Notes: generated by a model not told the origin, from the sequence alone. DNA of 64,000 bases from Gymnopilus junonius (GCA_015501075.1 JADNYJ010000026.1:62001-126000), one strand, 5' to 3'. Counted from the stretch's first letter, positions 1 through 12,801 are shown. Made by a program: numbers and translations.

Positions 1-603
1 CCTAATGAAATAAAGATCATCTACCTCCGTGCAACCGGAGGTGAAGTTGGTGCCTCTTCTGCCTTGCACCAAAGATTGGTCCTCTTGGTCTGGTACGAAC
101 CCAAAATGCATGCTGTTTGCATCTCTCGGTTTACATTGTCCCTATCTACAGTCGCCCAAAAAAGTTGGTGAAGATATCGCCAAAGCCACCTCTGCTTGGA
201 AAGGTCTACGGGTTACTGGTTCAACTCACCATCCAAAACCGTCAAGCCGCCGTCTCCGTCGTTCCTTCCGCCTCTTCCCTCGTCATCCGTGCCCTGAAAG
301 GTCCTTTCAGCAACATTATTTCGTTGATGCTCCCAGCTCATTATTATTCTTGTCTTCGTACAGAGCCCCCACGTGACCGTAAGAAGGAGAAGAACATCAA
401 ACACAGCGGCAACATTGCTTTGGGACGAAATCTTCGATATTGCGCGGACGATGAAGCCCAAATCATTGGCCAAGGACCTGGCAGGATGTGTGAAGGAGAT
501 CTTGGGCACGGCGCAAAGTATCGGTTGCACAATTGACGGCCAACCACCTCATGACATCATTGACAGTATCAACTCTGGCGAGATTGAGGTCCCGGATGCG
601 TAA
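1..603 (+). CDS. RPL12: 60S ribosomal protein L12 (uL11), 5' end outside window, frame broken by indels
   Basis: Large-subunit ribosomal protein of the GTPase-associated centre (stalk base), cytosolic. The reading starts at [17 protein letters not shown], about residue 7 of the family, so only the first few codons are missing. Two introns are visible (about 93-150 and 300-362). Conserved blocks follow in order: [70 protein letters not shown] and [17 protein letters not shown], ending in EIEVPDA and TAA at 601-603. The blocks are not in one frame. A G seems missing near 66 (TTG CAC instead of TTG GCA), and a G seems extra near 218 and near 423. Residue conservation on both sides of each site argues for sequence errors rather than introns. 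A diverged pseudocopy is possible but less likely. Confidence 0.93.
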
Positions 604-769
604 TCCTTGTACTTATTTGTTTTACGCTTTCTTTCATATTATCATTTTCATTGCACGCCGGGAAAAACGTAACATTAATGTGAGAATAAAGTCCTGCTGA
701 CTTTGAAAAATAGTTTGCAGCCGTCATCGACCGGCGTCTAAGCCCTCGTAATCCTTTCTCTTCTTTACT

Positions 770-1609
770 ATGATCCGACTAGCTCTGGTTCGTCGTGTTT
801 CAGCGAGGCCCATTGCCCAGGCCTTCCACAGGAGCCAATTTCTCGTCTACTCCAAGGCGTCAGTCATCTTTGGAAATGCCATCACCATTGGCCTTGTCGC
901 AGGACTTGTGGGCAGTGGCACCATATTCGCTGCTGGTATATCTGTTGCTGTAGATTGGACTCCTTGCTGACCCCCACGTAAAGGATACGCGGCCTACTAC
1001 TTTTCAGGTGCTAAAAAGGCAGTCGACACATTCCGCCCTGCGATGGCGTTCCTCAGGCAAACAGACCTGGACCTTGCAAAAAAGCACCTATTCAAGCGCT
1101 TCACCACCTTCGACAGGCAGCTAAGGCTTACGTTGTTTATCTTCCTGGCGCCGGCTTTTTGTGGACAGAGCATTCGATGTAGCTGACGACGTCGTGGCTG
1201 CACACACGGAGGAAGCTACCACTATTATAAGTCAAGCTTATAGAGATATTCTGCAAGTTGTTCAACAGGGTGAAAATGGAACACAAGACAGGCGCGCCCT
1301 CCAAAATCGTTTCTATTGCCCGACATTCATTGAACGAGCTGAAGACTCTCGGTGCCAAGGCTGGGAAACCAATCTCAGACCAACTTGGTTTGGAGCAGAA
1401 AGCCGGAGCAGTAGGTCAGCTGCACAATTGTTATACCAAGAAGTAGCAACCAAGGCGCCAGGCGTCTTCGAGCGCCTCAAAGAAAAGGTAACGGGAACAC
1501 AATTTATTCCATCTAGTACCATCTATTGACCTTTGGGGTACAGAACGTCATCCCCCCTAAGTCGGAAAAAGAGGAACCATCCCAGTCAGGGAGAAATTCT
1601 ACCAACTAG
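770..1609 (+). CDS. Small membrane protein, probably mitochondrial, function unknown
   Basis: Not recognised as a named protein. The N-terminus (MIRLALVRRVSARPIAQAF) is rich in Arg and lacks acidic residues, like a mitochondrial presequence. It is followed by a hydrophobic Gly-rich segment (GNAITIGLVAGLVGSGTIFA). Downstream are AYVVYLPGAGF, DRAFDVADDVVAAHTEEA and a helical tail with KIVSIARHSLNEL. Introns run at about 936-987 and 1489-1549. The last exon reads VIPPKSEKEEPSQSGRNSTN and stops at 1607-1609. The coherent protein needs frame changes near 1090, 1159, 1290 and 1432, each explained by one missing base, so the gene is either damaged or mis-sequenced like its L12 neighbour. The stop codon overlaps that of the convergent MED1 gene. 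Confidence 0.7.
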
Positions 1610-4026
1610 AAAACGTCTCGTCTCTTGAAGTATTCCATGATAGAGTACTTAACTTCTAAAGATGTCATACCATGTCCACTTGCCCACACCCTTCCAGATA
1701 GGCCCAAGGTTCCCCCACGGCGGCAGATTTCCTCCAAATCCGCAGGTTTGAGGTCGACACCCATTGCTCCAGATATTTCAACAGATACACCTTTAGCTTT
1801 GGTTTCATCGAGAGTCACCGTTATCTCCACCAGGCCAGGAATTGGAGGTCGTTCTGGACATGTCATCACGATCCTAGGCCCAGACGTAGAGGCGAAGTCC
1901 AATCCTGGTCCAAAAAGGCTATCTGTTGCACTTCCAGAAGGTAAAGACACATTCACCGGTATCTTCCTTGGTCTGAAGGTCCCTGATTCGTTTCAGTCTG
2001 CTTTGGATATGCAGTTTTAGGCCTTCCCACATGAACTCACCAGCTAATATTGCTTGAAGATCATTTTCCGTGGCTTCTGTATCATCAACCACATCTTCCC
2101 TCTTCTATCTTGAGCCCCTCAGTTGTCCAATGGCAGCCCAATAGAATTTCGTTCAACCAGCATTGTTCTCTGACAACCTAAACATTAAATTAGCCAGATG
2201 CATGTGAGATGAGAAATTTGCTTGCCTCTAAAATGCCCCATATCTCCTTTATACTGTGCACGGGCACTCGTTCGAGCAAAAAGCCAGGTTCCTCAGGGGC
2301 GGTCAAACGAAGCTGGAGTGGAGGGTGGAGAGAATTTGGCGATTTCTAGATAATAGAATGGAATCAGTAAGATCAACCAATCAGTTTTTTTGACATACAT
2401 AAAGTGCAGAATAACGCTCAGGAGACACCAGATTTCCTGGATTAAGCTATAAAGGATTACTTCAACGTCCACCAAATGACCGGCTTCCAGATTACTCACT
2501 AGTAAATCAATCCAGCTACCAGTACCGAACGATAACATATCAGTGACACCAGGCAAACCATCTCCGCCACCTAAAGGGTTCACCACAAGCTCAATGGCTT
2601 TCATCCTCGACTGGCTTACCACAACACCTGGACGCTTTCCAGCGTCCGTGAAGTCAAGTACCCAAGCATGAGGCTCAATATTCGTCTCCTGAGCAGTAAC
2701 TTCAACACCAAATCCATCTAATTGGGGGAACGAATGGTCCAGTTCCACCGCTGATGGGGCGAGTGTAAAAGTGGGTCTTGCAGCAACATTTGGCATTGAC
2801 ATAGAAGGAGGGTATAAATGTGCTTCAGAGAGCTTGTCAAGGAACAGTGTCGCCACAGTAACGCCCTTCCCGAGCCTTCCAAGCTGAGCATTGAGCTTGG
2901 AGAGTTCAATATCCAAAGGGAGGTCGACTTCCGTTTCTCCAAGATTCGAGGTACTCCGACTGAGGGAAAGGTAACTTAAAGGGGACAAGTGTACGAGAAA
3001 AGATATTGAAGGCATTGTCAGGTATGGCAGTGGCAGTGAATGGGAACGAAGCAGAAATATATCCAAAGGGGCTTTCGTTAATGACAAGGATCTGCAAATA
3101 ATTAAGTTGATGAAGCTATCTGTTGATTTTACACACTCACGAAGCAATAGCTGTGGCCTCCGTTTTTGCAACCATACTTAAGGTTGGACAAATGTCATCG
3201 ACGTCTGTAAACCATCGGATACCTCCATCCTCTTTTCTGCTAGCCAGTCCATCGAGGAGGACAAGATACCGTAAGTGATTGAGCACTTCCTTGCGAAGAC
3301 TGGCAGCATATAAAGGATCCCTCAATTCTTCACTCTTTTGCATCTCTACACAATAAATTTCGATACTATCCTTCAAGAAAGCGTCGATCATAGCAGAAGT
3401 GCTTGAATTGTTGTTTCCAGGAAGTAAAGCGTTGGAAGTCTTCACGTTGGAGACTCTGAGCCTTGGTTTAAGGGGATCGTTGCGTTCAATGACAAAGTCG
3501 ACGTCGATAACCAAAACCTTTCCTCCCAACACGACTGTTGAAGCACCTTCTCGGCTTTCATCCGTGAACGTCTCCATTCCTACAGAGGTACCCCAGGCTG
3601 CAAGTTGCTCAATGCACCATTGGGGAAGGGCATCTGAAAGCAGGGGAAGATTTTCACCGTAATGGATTCCTACACGTGCAGATAGGGCATCAATGAGGTG
3701 TTGAACATTCTTGGTCGACTACTTTCAGAAGTGAGTGTAAGCCTAGCAATTCTCTCGTCATATCAGAAAATCTAGCTGACAGAATAAGAAGCATGTTCGA
3801 TTGAGGTGCGTTGGCGTAAGAGTGACGTGAGCTTTGCGTTTGACCATTGCACTGACGAGTCGTATATGTCCAATGATCGTGAAAGTTGCTCTGTAGTATT
3901 AATCAAATCTTGAAGAAGAGACGAAGTAGTAGGGGCAGCGGTAGCGAATGGATGGACGGCCTGCTGAGGAAATATATCGTGCTTTTGAAACGATTCTAAA
4001 GACGAGAGCAGGGATTGAGTTTGCAT
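1606..4026 (-). CDS. MED1: Mediator of RNA polymerase II transcription subunit 1 (MED1-like)
   Basis: Subunit of the Mediator middle module, which links transcription factors to RNA polymerase II in the nucleus. The start MQTQSLLSSLESFQKHDIF is at 4026. A coiled N-terminal region comes first. The Med1 core follows with GKVLVIDVDFVIERNDP and RLRVSNVKTSNA (about 3400-3540), then LRKEVLNHLRYLVLLDGLA. A later exon reads LTMPSISFLVHLSPLSYLSL. The C-terminal exon (1606-1956) reads MNVSLPSGSATDSLFGPGLDF and ends RRDVF. Several introns of about 50 nt interrupt it, and the long exons are intact. It is preceded by the tandem channel gene (stop at 4160). The assignment rests on the recognisable core; the tail exons are assigned by continuity. 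Confidence 0.72.
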
Positions 4027-4159
4027 CTAGAGTACTAGTCAGGGCCGTTATGAGTACTTAAAAAAGCTGCAGGCTCAGACTGAGATTAAATTCATTTGTG
4101 AACGATCACGAGACATTTGTTTGATATTCATTGACATTAGTTCCATCGTACACAGGCTT

Positions 4160-6875
4160 CTACTTAAAACTGGAGACTCCGGTCCTAAATACAGGGTTTG
4201 TCATGCGACCATAATCTCCAGCCTGATAAAATCCTGCATTACCCTGCACCCCAGGATTAACTCTGTCATGAGCCCCCTGTGGAGGTGTCTGCATGTGGGT
4301 GGGCAAGTAAGACGCATCGCCACTCGGTAGCAAGACAGGTTGGATAGGCATGGTATAGCGGATATCTAGTTCCTCCAATATTGTTTTCAAGTAACGCATG
4401 AAGGCCGTTCTACGAGTCCACCTCCCTCCCCAATCCTGCCAACTTGGGCGGTCTGAAGAAAGGTATATAAATCATGGAATTTGACTTCGTCAACATCACT
4501 TACGCTCCATTCCAACAATCAGATGAATAGCATTTTGAAATTCCATCTTATCAATATTCAAAGAACAGTCGGCCCATTCACGGCTATTCGCGTTCATGTA
4601 GGCAACAATCTTGATACGTAATTGTTCAATAACATTCATTGGTGTGTTGTAAGAAACAGTCAGTTCTGTAGTTTCCCACCTAATGGCTGTTTGTAAGATG
4701 TCAACCGAATCAGATGATGAAATGCTCACATGGATTTACTTCGACGTAGATTGTGAACAAGCTTTGTACTTGACAATAAGGAATTCGGAGCGATAATTTC
4801 TTGTCCGTCCACCCGGCGGAAAGTTGTCGAAAATAAGCCGAACTCTTTGACGAATAAAACCTAGAGAGGATGTAAGTACAATCTGATGAAAGGTGGTAGC
4901 AAATCAAGTACTTGGTCGTCGATCATAACAAGGTCTCCAACGTCAAAGACATGTGTGGAAAATATAAAAATGAGCTGATGTAAAAGTCAGTACTGTGATA
5001 GAAATTTCAGCGCAAGGCAACTAACTGATTCAAACAAAATCTGTGCAGAATGGCCAAAAATAAATGAAAAGCCGAGAACCATGGAAGCCAGCGGAACAAG
5101 GGATGCAAGGGTATTGGATGGATTAAAGATTAATAGGCAGATGAAGATAAAGAAAATCAAAGCAGTAAACAGGAGGACGGCGTCGAGCTTAGCAACAATT
5201 GACCCAACATCCTGTCTAAGCGTTCAATACCCTAAAACTGCAATAAAAAAGAGGAGTCTCGACCTTGAGTCCTGAGATCAAACTCTTTCGTTCCCGATAA
5301 ATTCGCTGAACAGCCTCCCGCATCTCTCGTTTAGATATGTCGCCATTTCCATCCTTGTCGAATAGCGCAAAGGCTTCGTGCTGTGAAAATGTCAGAAGAT
5401 GACTACAGGCCAGTGAGAGACGGACCCACCGCCTCAGCAGCCGTACGAAAATAGGGGTAGAAGTCTAGGAAATGTTAGTATGAAAGTGGAAGCAATGTTT
5501 AATACGGAAGACTTACCGTCCACTACAAGATGGGACCTCGGTGGGCTAACATCGCTGAGGGTACTAAATAATTTCCTGGCCAGCCTTCTTGCTGAGTGTA
5601 CTCCACCAAAAGCCCTAGGGCGCCGGAATGCGACGTGGCTAATCGCCTCGCCGACCTATGTTCTGATTAGTAACGTTCTAAGAACCAACTAGATAAGAGG
5701 CACGAACCTGATCAACAATTACACTTGCCATTTTTCTTCTTCTCTTCTTTAATCGTGGCCGTCCATTTGGCTTGACCGAAGGACCTTGTGGGTGATTCAA
5801 TGGGGAGGTCTCGCCACCGCTCCCCGGTGATGTCTCTGTACTAGTTTCCACCTTCTTCAGGGAACGATAGTCGAATGTTCCGCTCGACTGAAAATCAAAG
5901 GTTCCAATGGAACCATTTTCTTTATGCCCTCTTTTCCTTGTATGAGGCAACTTTCTGGGAGAGTACGGATAAGGGTTTGATAAATGATCCAGTGCCTTGA
6001 GACCAAGTTGGTTCTCAGCTATACGGTCTGCAAGAGCTTTCTGGTGAAAATTAATTGCAACGAACTGCAGCAATAGTTTCTCGACAAAAAGAATGATGCC
6101 AGCAGAGAATAATGCCTTGTTCAAGGTCAGATATTTGTGTCATGGAAGGGATGACAAATGTACCTGCATTACGCGGTTCACGACAATCCAATACGTTCCG
6201 AATGGGCGATACACCGCTCGAATGACAGACAAAGCAACCCATGCCCACGTAATATCAAGCGCAAGTTTTAACCAAGCCTTAACTGCCATAACCAGCTGCG
6301 GGTATTTAGGCATTCCTGATTGAATGGTTGAGATTCGATAAACGCACCTCTACTTGGATTTTCAAACGTTCAATCTGACCTCCAAACAAGCGAGTCACGA
6401 TTATGACTATCCGGGGGGTTGCATCCACCAAAAGATAAGTACCGCATCCGGCAGCCCAAGTTATAGTGAACCAGAGCGACCAAACGTGAACCTGAGTTTT
6501 GACGAGACTTTCCCGAAAGCGGATATTAACGATGATAAGAGGCGTCACGAATATTGCTGCTCCCAATACACTAACCAAAAGCACTCGGATTGGCCTAGAA
6601 AGCTTCATGAGAGCAAGCCATAAGCGTCGACCTCTTTTGCTATTACTCGTTCTTTGTTTTCATCCCCACTTTCATCCTCGAACCAATCGAACTCGTCGGA
6701 TGAACGGGTCCCTGCCGTATCCGAATCGAAGTCTTCCGCATTGTCCTCGTAGTTTCTAGCATTCTGTGCTGACTGAAACTAACATCCGGTAAGCTATAAG
6801 TATATTTCTCGTTTTGAAAACAATTTCTACCTCGGAAGGTGGAGTACCTGCTCTTTGACCCTCCTTGGTCGCCAT
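4160..6875 (-). CDS. EF-hand mechanosensitive ion channel, MscS family (Msy1/Msy2-like)
   Basis: Fungal MscS-type channel of the Msy group, which in fission yeast sits in ER membranes and responds to osmotic swelling with Ca2+ control. The start MATKEGQRAGTPPSE is at 6875. An acidic stretch follows, then hydrophobic segments (IRVLLVSVLGAAIFVTPLII; VWSLWFTITWAAGCGTYLLV) and ILFVEKLLLQFVAINFHQ. A full EF-hand loop, FDKDGNGDISKREM, lies at about 5330-5390, before the pore region. The MscS core has MVLGFSFIFGHSAQ, FDVGDLVMIDDQ and EIIAPNSLL. The C-terminus ends TNPVFRTGVSSFK at 4160. At least six short introns are present. One frame change is needed near 6640-6650, just before KRGRRLWLALMK, probably one missing base. 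Position of the EF-hand between the helices and the MscS domain matches the family. Confidence 0.9.
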
Positions 6876-7274
6876 AATCCGAGATGAGACGGGGTGTAGT
6901 ATCAGAAAGGAGACGAAATGCTGTCCGGGGCAGGGTATATGGTTGGAAAGAGAAAACTGGGGCACAAAAGAAAAGAGGGTGTCGATGACGGTGGAGTCAA
7001 AAGGCTCGAAGGACCCTTGATCGGGTGGCGTCAACTTGAAATTAGTACACGGTTACGGATCAAGCATTCTGCCACCAAACGCCAAAGTAAGACGACCAAT
7101 AAAAAACGGATATATCTCCACAATGAGGTTACGACGAGAGTTCCAAGTCGTCATTAGGCTCTTAATATACATGACATAGACATTTCTTATAGTTATCATA
7201 CACTAGACGAATGCATAAAGAAAAAGAGTATAAATTAAGAGTAAAGCCAAAAACAAGTGACATCATATCCTCAG
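6876..7274. other. Intergenic, 5' side of the channel gene and 3' side of the PGGW-repeat gene
   Basis: About 400 bases with no convincing coding potential. It should hold the promoter and 5' leader of the minus-strand channel gene. The sequence is moderately AT-rich at 7040-7250. Short ORFs on the plus strand here have no family features. Confidence 0.5.
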
Positions 7275-10200
7275 TTATGTTGGAAGCCAGACGCTCCCCG
7301 AAACGGACTCGTCATCCCATAAATTCCAAAAATATGAAGGTATATCTTTTGCGAAATGTAACAAACCGTGCCATGATTTTCCTCCAAGATATCGTATGAC
7401 GAGATAATACCATGACCCTGAAAAATCCGAATCCGTGAAGGGGCGAGAGGAGTCAGAATTAAATAAGTATAAATGAACGTCCGGATTAAATGGATCGTAA
7501 TACGTGTTGAGGAAATGTCTTTTCGTGAGATTTATTGCTAGCCTGCAAAGGTTTATCAGAAATAGCCAAGCAAATTCGATGAACTACTCACCGGTATACA
7601 AAGACTAATAGTAAGAACTGAACCAATGTCATCATAACGTAGAATGGCCAACGGCTGCGTAGTGAGCCGTCGCCAGATGGAAGGGGTCTCAGGAGCTTTA
7701 TCCTTTCTGCCCCAAGGTTTTGACTTTGTATCCGTTCTCTCGCCATGCGAGCTTCCTTTGACAGTGTATGCAGCTCTTGAATGCGGGCTTTAGTGATAGA
7801 ATCTTCTTCGTCGCTATATTCCATGTTACCGTCAGACAATAAAAGCTTTGCCGAAAAGCAGGACGAAGTACCTTTCTATATCATCAAATTCTCCAACAAG
7901 ATCATCCAGACCGCGACGAATATTGGACAACAGCTCTCCGCGGGTAAGCTTTCGGGAGTCAAGTTCCTCCGGCCGAACGTCATTTTCAGATTTGGTATGA
8001 CGATCTTCAACCTCCCGGCCCATTGCATCAACAACGCGAAGCACACTTCGGCTCCGATAGTCGTCTTGAATCTCACTAGACTCTTCTTCCTTTCCGAAAG
8101 CATTCAAAATACGAATGCCGGGGCCTTTCGATTTGGAAGGACTACGAGGAGACGGAGGCAGAGCGGATGAAGTGCCTTCCCTAATCGTTGACTGGGAGTC
8201 TGAGTGCCCGCTTAGCGGAGACGTATTTACACTGCGTTGGTTGTCCATCTGACTCTCCTCCCTTGAAGTTGCACCGGCATTGAATCGAACCTTCAAAATA
8301 CTCTTTTTCGGCGCAGGAGTATTCAGCCATCCACCGGGAACGCCAGGTGTCTTGGGGTTGAACGAAGAGCCCTTTGATAATGATGCAACAGGCGTTACAA
8401 GTTCCACATTAGCTTCGGGAACATCTCTTTCTAGCAATCTTGATGAAGATGACGGTCCAGGAGTTGCAATCCAGCCCCCTGGTGGTTTCGGAGTCTTATC
8501 AATCGTACCCGGCGTCTGAAGTCGGTTTACAGGAGTGGAAGGATAACGTCGCCCATTATCAGAATCGTCCCACGAATCGCGCATTGGCTTGGTCATGATA
8601 TCGCTTCTTCCATTTGTACATCCCGAGATAGCTTTGGCGTTGCATACCAACCTCCAGGAGGTCTAGGTGTCGGAATTCCTTGGAACGTTTGATGACCATT
8701 GGGATACGTCTGAAGACTCGGAGTAGGAGTCACTACGAGGCCATGTTCAGGCTCTTCGTCAGAAGATGGTGACGGAAGATCAGGCAAATCTCTTGGAGGA
8801 GAGGGAGTCTTGAATTCTATCTTGGAGCTTCTAGATGTACCACGTCGTGGAGGCGTCGAAAGAGACACAGCAACTTCAGCCGTAAAGGCGTTCTGTGTAT
8901 GTGAAGCATTTTGAATGGAGACATGAGGTGTGCTGGACGGAACTGAAGATCTCCTTGAATCCAATTCTGGCGAATGTCTTGATCGAGAATAACTTTCATG
9001 CCGTTCATCTGGTAATACATGTTGAGGTTGTAAGACTGGACTCAATGAAGGTGTATGGTTGTCTTGAGAGGAGAAATCCGTTTCTTTCATGTCTGAACAA
9101 GGAATAGTGAATATTAACATAGGTTTTGAGACATAAACCTAGAGGCTATTACCGTCTGTTTCAACATCGTGGTAGTGGTCATTCGTATTCACGCTTGCCT
9201 GTCCTTCTGCCCTTGCATGATTCAAAGATAAGTAAGACAGAGATGTCGAGCTTGGCTCAGCGTAGTGAATGGACGTTAGATCCATGCTCGAGCCGTTACT
9301 TTTCTCGCGAGATGACAAAGGAAGTTCTCTGGATAAATGTTCTTTTCCTCCATTCGAAGAGATGTATCTACGTGTTTGGTCGCTGACGATGTAGAAGTTT
9401 TCTGTTTCCTCGGAGTTGTTGATGTGCTGGGAGAGGCAGGCCGCTTCTTTGAAATCGAGGGAAGGGGTGATATTGATCTCCCAGGGTGCAGAAGACTGGA
9501 ATCATTATGACGATAGGTATTGTCAGAGGGTTGTAAAGATGAGGAGCGGCTAAGAGGGATGCCCGACGGTGGAGGCGACTGAGGAGAAATCGAGTGTCGA
9601 GAGCTTCTATGCTTGTTCACATCGCTATCTGTCAATTTCATGGAGGCACTCGAAGTATTTCTGGAGAGACTGCGCTTTTCCTCTCTCGAATGGGGGGAAG
9701 CCGGGGAGCTGTTCGTCCTCTGACGGCTGCTTTCTGTTCGTAGTAACGGTGAAAGTGGCCGTGAAGGATTGTGCCATACTGGATGCGGTGAATTCCAGTT
9801 ATGTTCTCGTTCGTGCACGACCTCCGACGTATCGTTGTCAATGCTCATGGCAGAGGGTGCGGCCGGCGAGGCTGAACGTGAGTGCAACATGGACTGATGT
9901 CGAAATTGGCTGAAATTCGGCTGGGGAGATTGGCCAGAACGATTAGGTTGCGGTGATTGCAACCTGCTCACAATAATCAGTCGACTGAATACAGTAGGAA
10001 AAGGTGACTAACAACGAATTCGACCTTCGCCTACTTGATGATCGTTCTTCGTTCCCCGCCACTTGAACGGGTAATTGAGGACTGGGCTTCTCAAAATAAG
10101 TGCGTGCATGACCCGAAGTATGTGATTGAGGATGTGGCGTGTCCCAATTATACTCAGGCTCGCTCGATTCTTCCGCCTCGTTTATTCCATAATCTAAAAG

Positions 10201-11540
10201 AAGATAAGTTCAATTATCGAATGGATAGGGAAGAAAACCGACGCTTGGGTGTGGCCCTGGTAGACTTGGAGCTAGACTGGGAGGAGGCTGCGGACAAATT
10301 AGAAACAGTGAAATGGGGACTGAAGGAGACATACGAGAGCGACGCGACTGGAGTCGAGGTGTTTCCACAGACTTGGAATCTTTGTCTTTCGATGACCTGT
10401 TTCTTTTCTGCAGAATCGGAGGAGACGCTGGGTGCGCGATACATCAGCTGAACTTGTACAAGGGGGTATTCATTTCTACCTGGATATTCCAAGGAGCTAT
10501 CCCCATAACTTTCCAGACCATCAATAGCATGATGCATTTCTGTATTCTCATCGAGCAAATCTGGGACTCAGAGATCAGCATGAATTTTGCTCAGCGGAGA
10601 AAAGGACGGACTCGACTGGAACTGTTCATTAACCGACATCCTCAAGGATTGCTGAGGAGTACTGGTTGCTATAGGAGGGCTTGGCGGCGAAGAACTAAGG
10701 TTTAGCAAAATAGTAGCAGTCTCATTACTGGAGTCGTCTTCATGCATATTGGTTAAATTAGAAAATATGGAGACGGAGACAGCTCACGGTTAGAAGAGGA
10801 AGACCTCGGTCTAGCTTGAGAAGATAGGGAATTATCAAAGCGCTCACGCAGAAATTCCATCGTAACCGGTTGGGGGGTAGCTCGGGACCGATTTGAGGGT
10901 TTCTTCGGAGACGAATCTAAATCCAGTGATCTTGTAGGCGCGACGAGAGATAATAAAATATGGAAATTGGCTTACGATTAAATTGGTCAACCTCGTCATC
11001 ACTCATGCTTCGTTGTTTCCCCTTCTTATCTGCTGTTATCCTGGCATTAGCTGGACTTGCGTCTACCTCGCTGTTATCCAAACTATTACGCCTATGCCGT
11101 GTCTTTTGCGTAGTACCACCAGAATCTCGACGAGCTTTAGAAAAGAGGTCTCTTAGACTTTCCTGAGCTACGCTTGGGGCAGCGTGACTGGATTCGGAGC
11201 CATCGTGGTCTGATTCACGCTCAGAGGGATCCCGAGAAGAGGGTGAACGCTTTTGAGGAGGCGGAGAACTTGGAGGAAGACGGGAGAGTAGAGCACGAAG
11301 AACAGCAGCTGGATTCTCCGAGCGGGTCACTGTGGAAGGAGTGGAGGGTCTGGAAGCGGCAGACTGTTGTTCGGTGGTCTCCGAGGTGGGCATGTCGTTC
11401 AGATTGACATCAACGAGCTGCGAAAAGTCTGGCAAATGCGAAGGATCAGATGCGAGACGACTAGTGGAACTGTCAGAGGCAATAGGGGACCGCCTAGTCA
11501 CGCGTAGGCGAGGCGTAATAGTCGATGTATAGGTCGCCAT
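7275..11540 (-). CDS. Long disordered membrane protein with PGGW repeats, function unknown
   Basis: Not recognised. The start is MATYTSTITPRLRVTRRS at 11540. The protein is mostly Ser/Pro/Arg-rich and disordered. Three copies of a TPxxPGGWxxTP motif occur (about 8340, 8490 and 8650); the one near 8300-8340 is followed by KKSILKVRF, which contains a KVRF sequence of the RVxF type used for protein phosphatase 1 docking. Near the C-terminus is a predicted helix (ARIQELHTLSKEARMARERI) and one strong transmembrane segment (WPFYVMMTLVQFLLLVFVYR). The apparent stop at 7588 is probably removed by a 49-nt intron (7543-7591, GTGAGT..TGCAG). The last exon then adds about 85 residues (LAINLTKRHFLNTYYDPF ... 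GSVWLPT) and ends at 7275. Several other short introns are present and not all were resolved. A nuclear-envelope or spindle-pole role is only a guess. Confidence 0.72.
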
Positions 11541-11708
11541 GAGGAACGCGTGCAGATAATATTATTGTGTCGGAATAAACAAAAACTACCAGATACCACG
11601 TGATACACACACACGAAGGTCACGTGAGACTAATGTAGTAGCTGAGCAGACTAGCTCAGACTTTCCAAGTACAATGATGATTGAGTGCTACCCAGTAGTA
11701 TATATTAC

Positions 11709-12801
11709 TTAGTCTTCCCCACCAGTAAACCTAATCACAAGGTCTTCCCAGCAGTCACCCAGCTGCATGTGCTCACCTTTACACGTTTCAAATGTGATCC
11801 CATTCCGGTCATCAAGTTCTTTCAGCCCTATCCAGTCCTCAAGGTATATGGGTTGAAGTCGCATTGGAATCACCTCTGGCCCCGCAAAAAACCTCTTCAC
11901 CATCCTGAATGGGAATTGACCAAACTGCATTCCTTCTTCAATAACTTCCGCACCGAACCATGAACTTTCTTTGGGGACAACAGTTTCGTCTTCAGTAAAC
12001 ATCACCAGGACCAGATTTTTTAGAGTAGACAAGTAACGAGCATGCGTCTCATTGCGACGAGTTGGAACTTCATTGTTGATATCTGTTAGAAACTTGTTTG
12101 CAACCAAATACGTTTTGTAGTTCGAAGGGTCTCGGTAGTACTGCGCCTAAAGCTCGGTCAGTATCCCAATGAAGTTGCTTTAGTACTGTAAGCATACCTG
12201 TACTAAATTTTGTTGAGCCCATTCACCATAAACAGCTTGCTTCGCAGTCCTTTTGGCTACCTGACAAAGGAAGTCGTAACGTCTACAGGCTGGGATGTCT
12301 GAAATTCCCATATGCTGCGAGCCAAAAGTTATCAAGTTGTTTACGGGAGGCGAGTTATAACGTTCTACGTAAGCGCGGAGGAACTGGCCGCCTGCCTTTT
12401 GTTACACCAGCTCCCAAACTCCATAGAGCACAGAGTACTTACCTTGTGAGAAGCCGATAGCATCGAACCCATCTTCGAGTTCAGGAACTTCAGCAAGTTG
12501 GGCAGCAACCAATTCGACTTGTTGGTCCACGTTTCCGTACTAATAACCATCAGCTAAATATCAGGTTACCAAGGTTAGCTGCGCGCACAAATCCTGCTTG
12601 ACGGTCTTTGCCCAGGTCTTCGTCTATATACACCGAGTGAACGAACATTCCAGGATGTACTTTCTGGACCATAGACACAAATTGAAGCATGCCAGGAGAA
12701 GAGTGGGAATCTCCAAGACCATGCCATATTACAAGAGGCCTCGGGACTGAAGCAAGGGCGGAGGCGAGGAAGAGGGAGAAAAATAAAAGGAGGGAGGCCA
12801 T
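11709..12801 (-). CDS. PPT1: Palmitoyl-protein thioesterase 1
   Basis: Lysosomal or vacuolar hydrolase that removes palmitate from cysteines of lipidated proteins. It begins with a signal peptide (MASLLLFFSLFLASALASV). The family opening PRPLVIWHGLGDSHSSPGM follows. The nucleophile elbow GFSQGG is split by an intron around 12390-12440 (serine in GxSxG). The histidine block CKGEHMQLGD is near the C-terminus, ending VIRFTGGED at 11709. Three or four short introns. An in-frame ATG lies ten codons upstream (12831), but the inner start gives a cleaner signal peptide. Length near 310 residues agrees with the family. Intact reading throughout. Confidence 0.93.

Noticed and set aside
1..1609. Pseudogene call for L12 and the next gene
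   Set aside because: Conserved residues persist on both sides of every frameshift and other genes show similar clustered indels, so consensus errors are more likely.
8270..8300. GGTTCGATTC-like tRNA B box on the minus strand
   Set aside because: Lies inside coding sequence of the PGGW-repeat gene, without an A box or acceptor stem.
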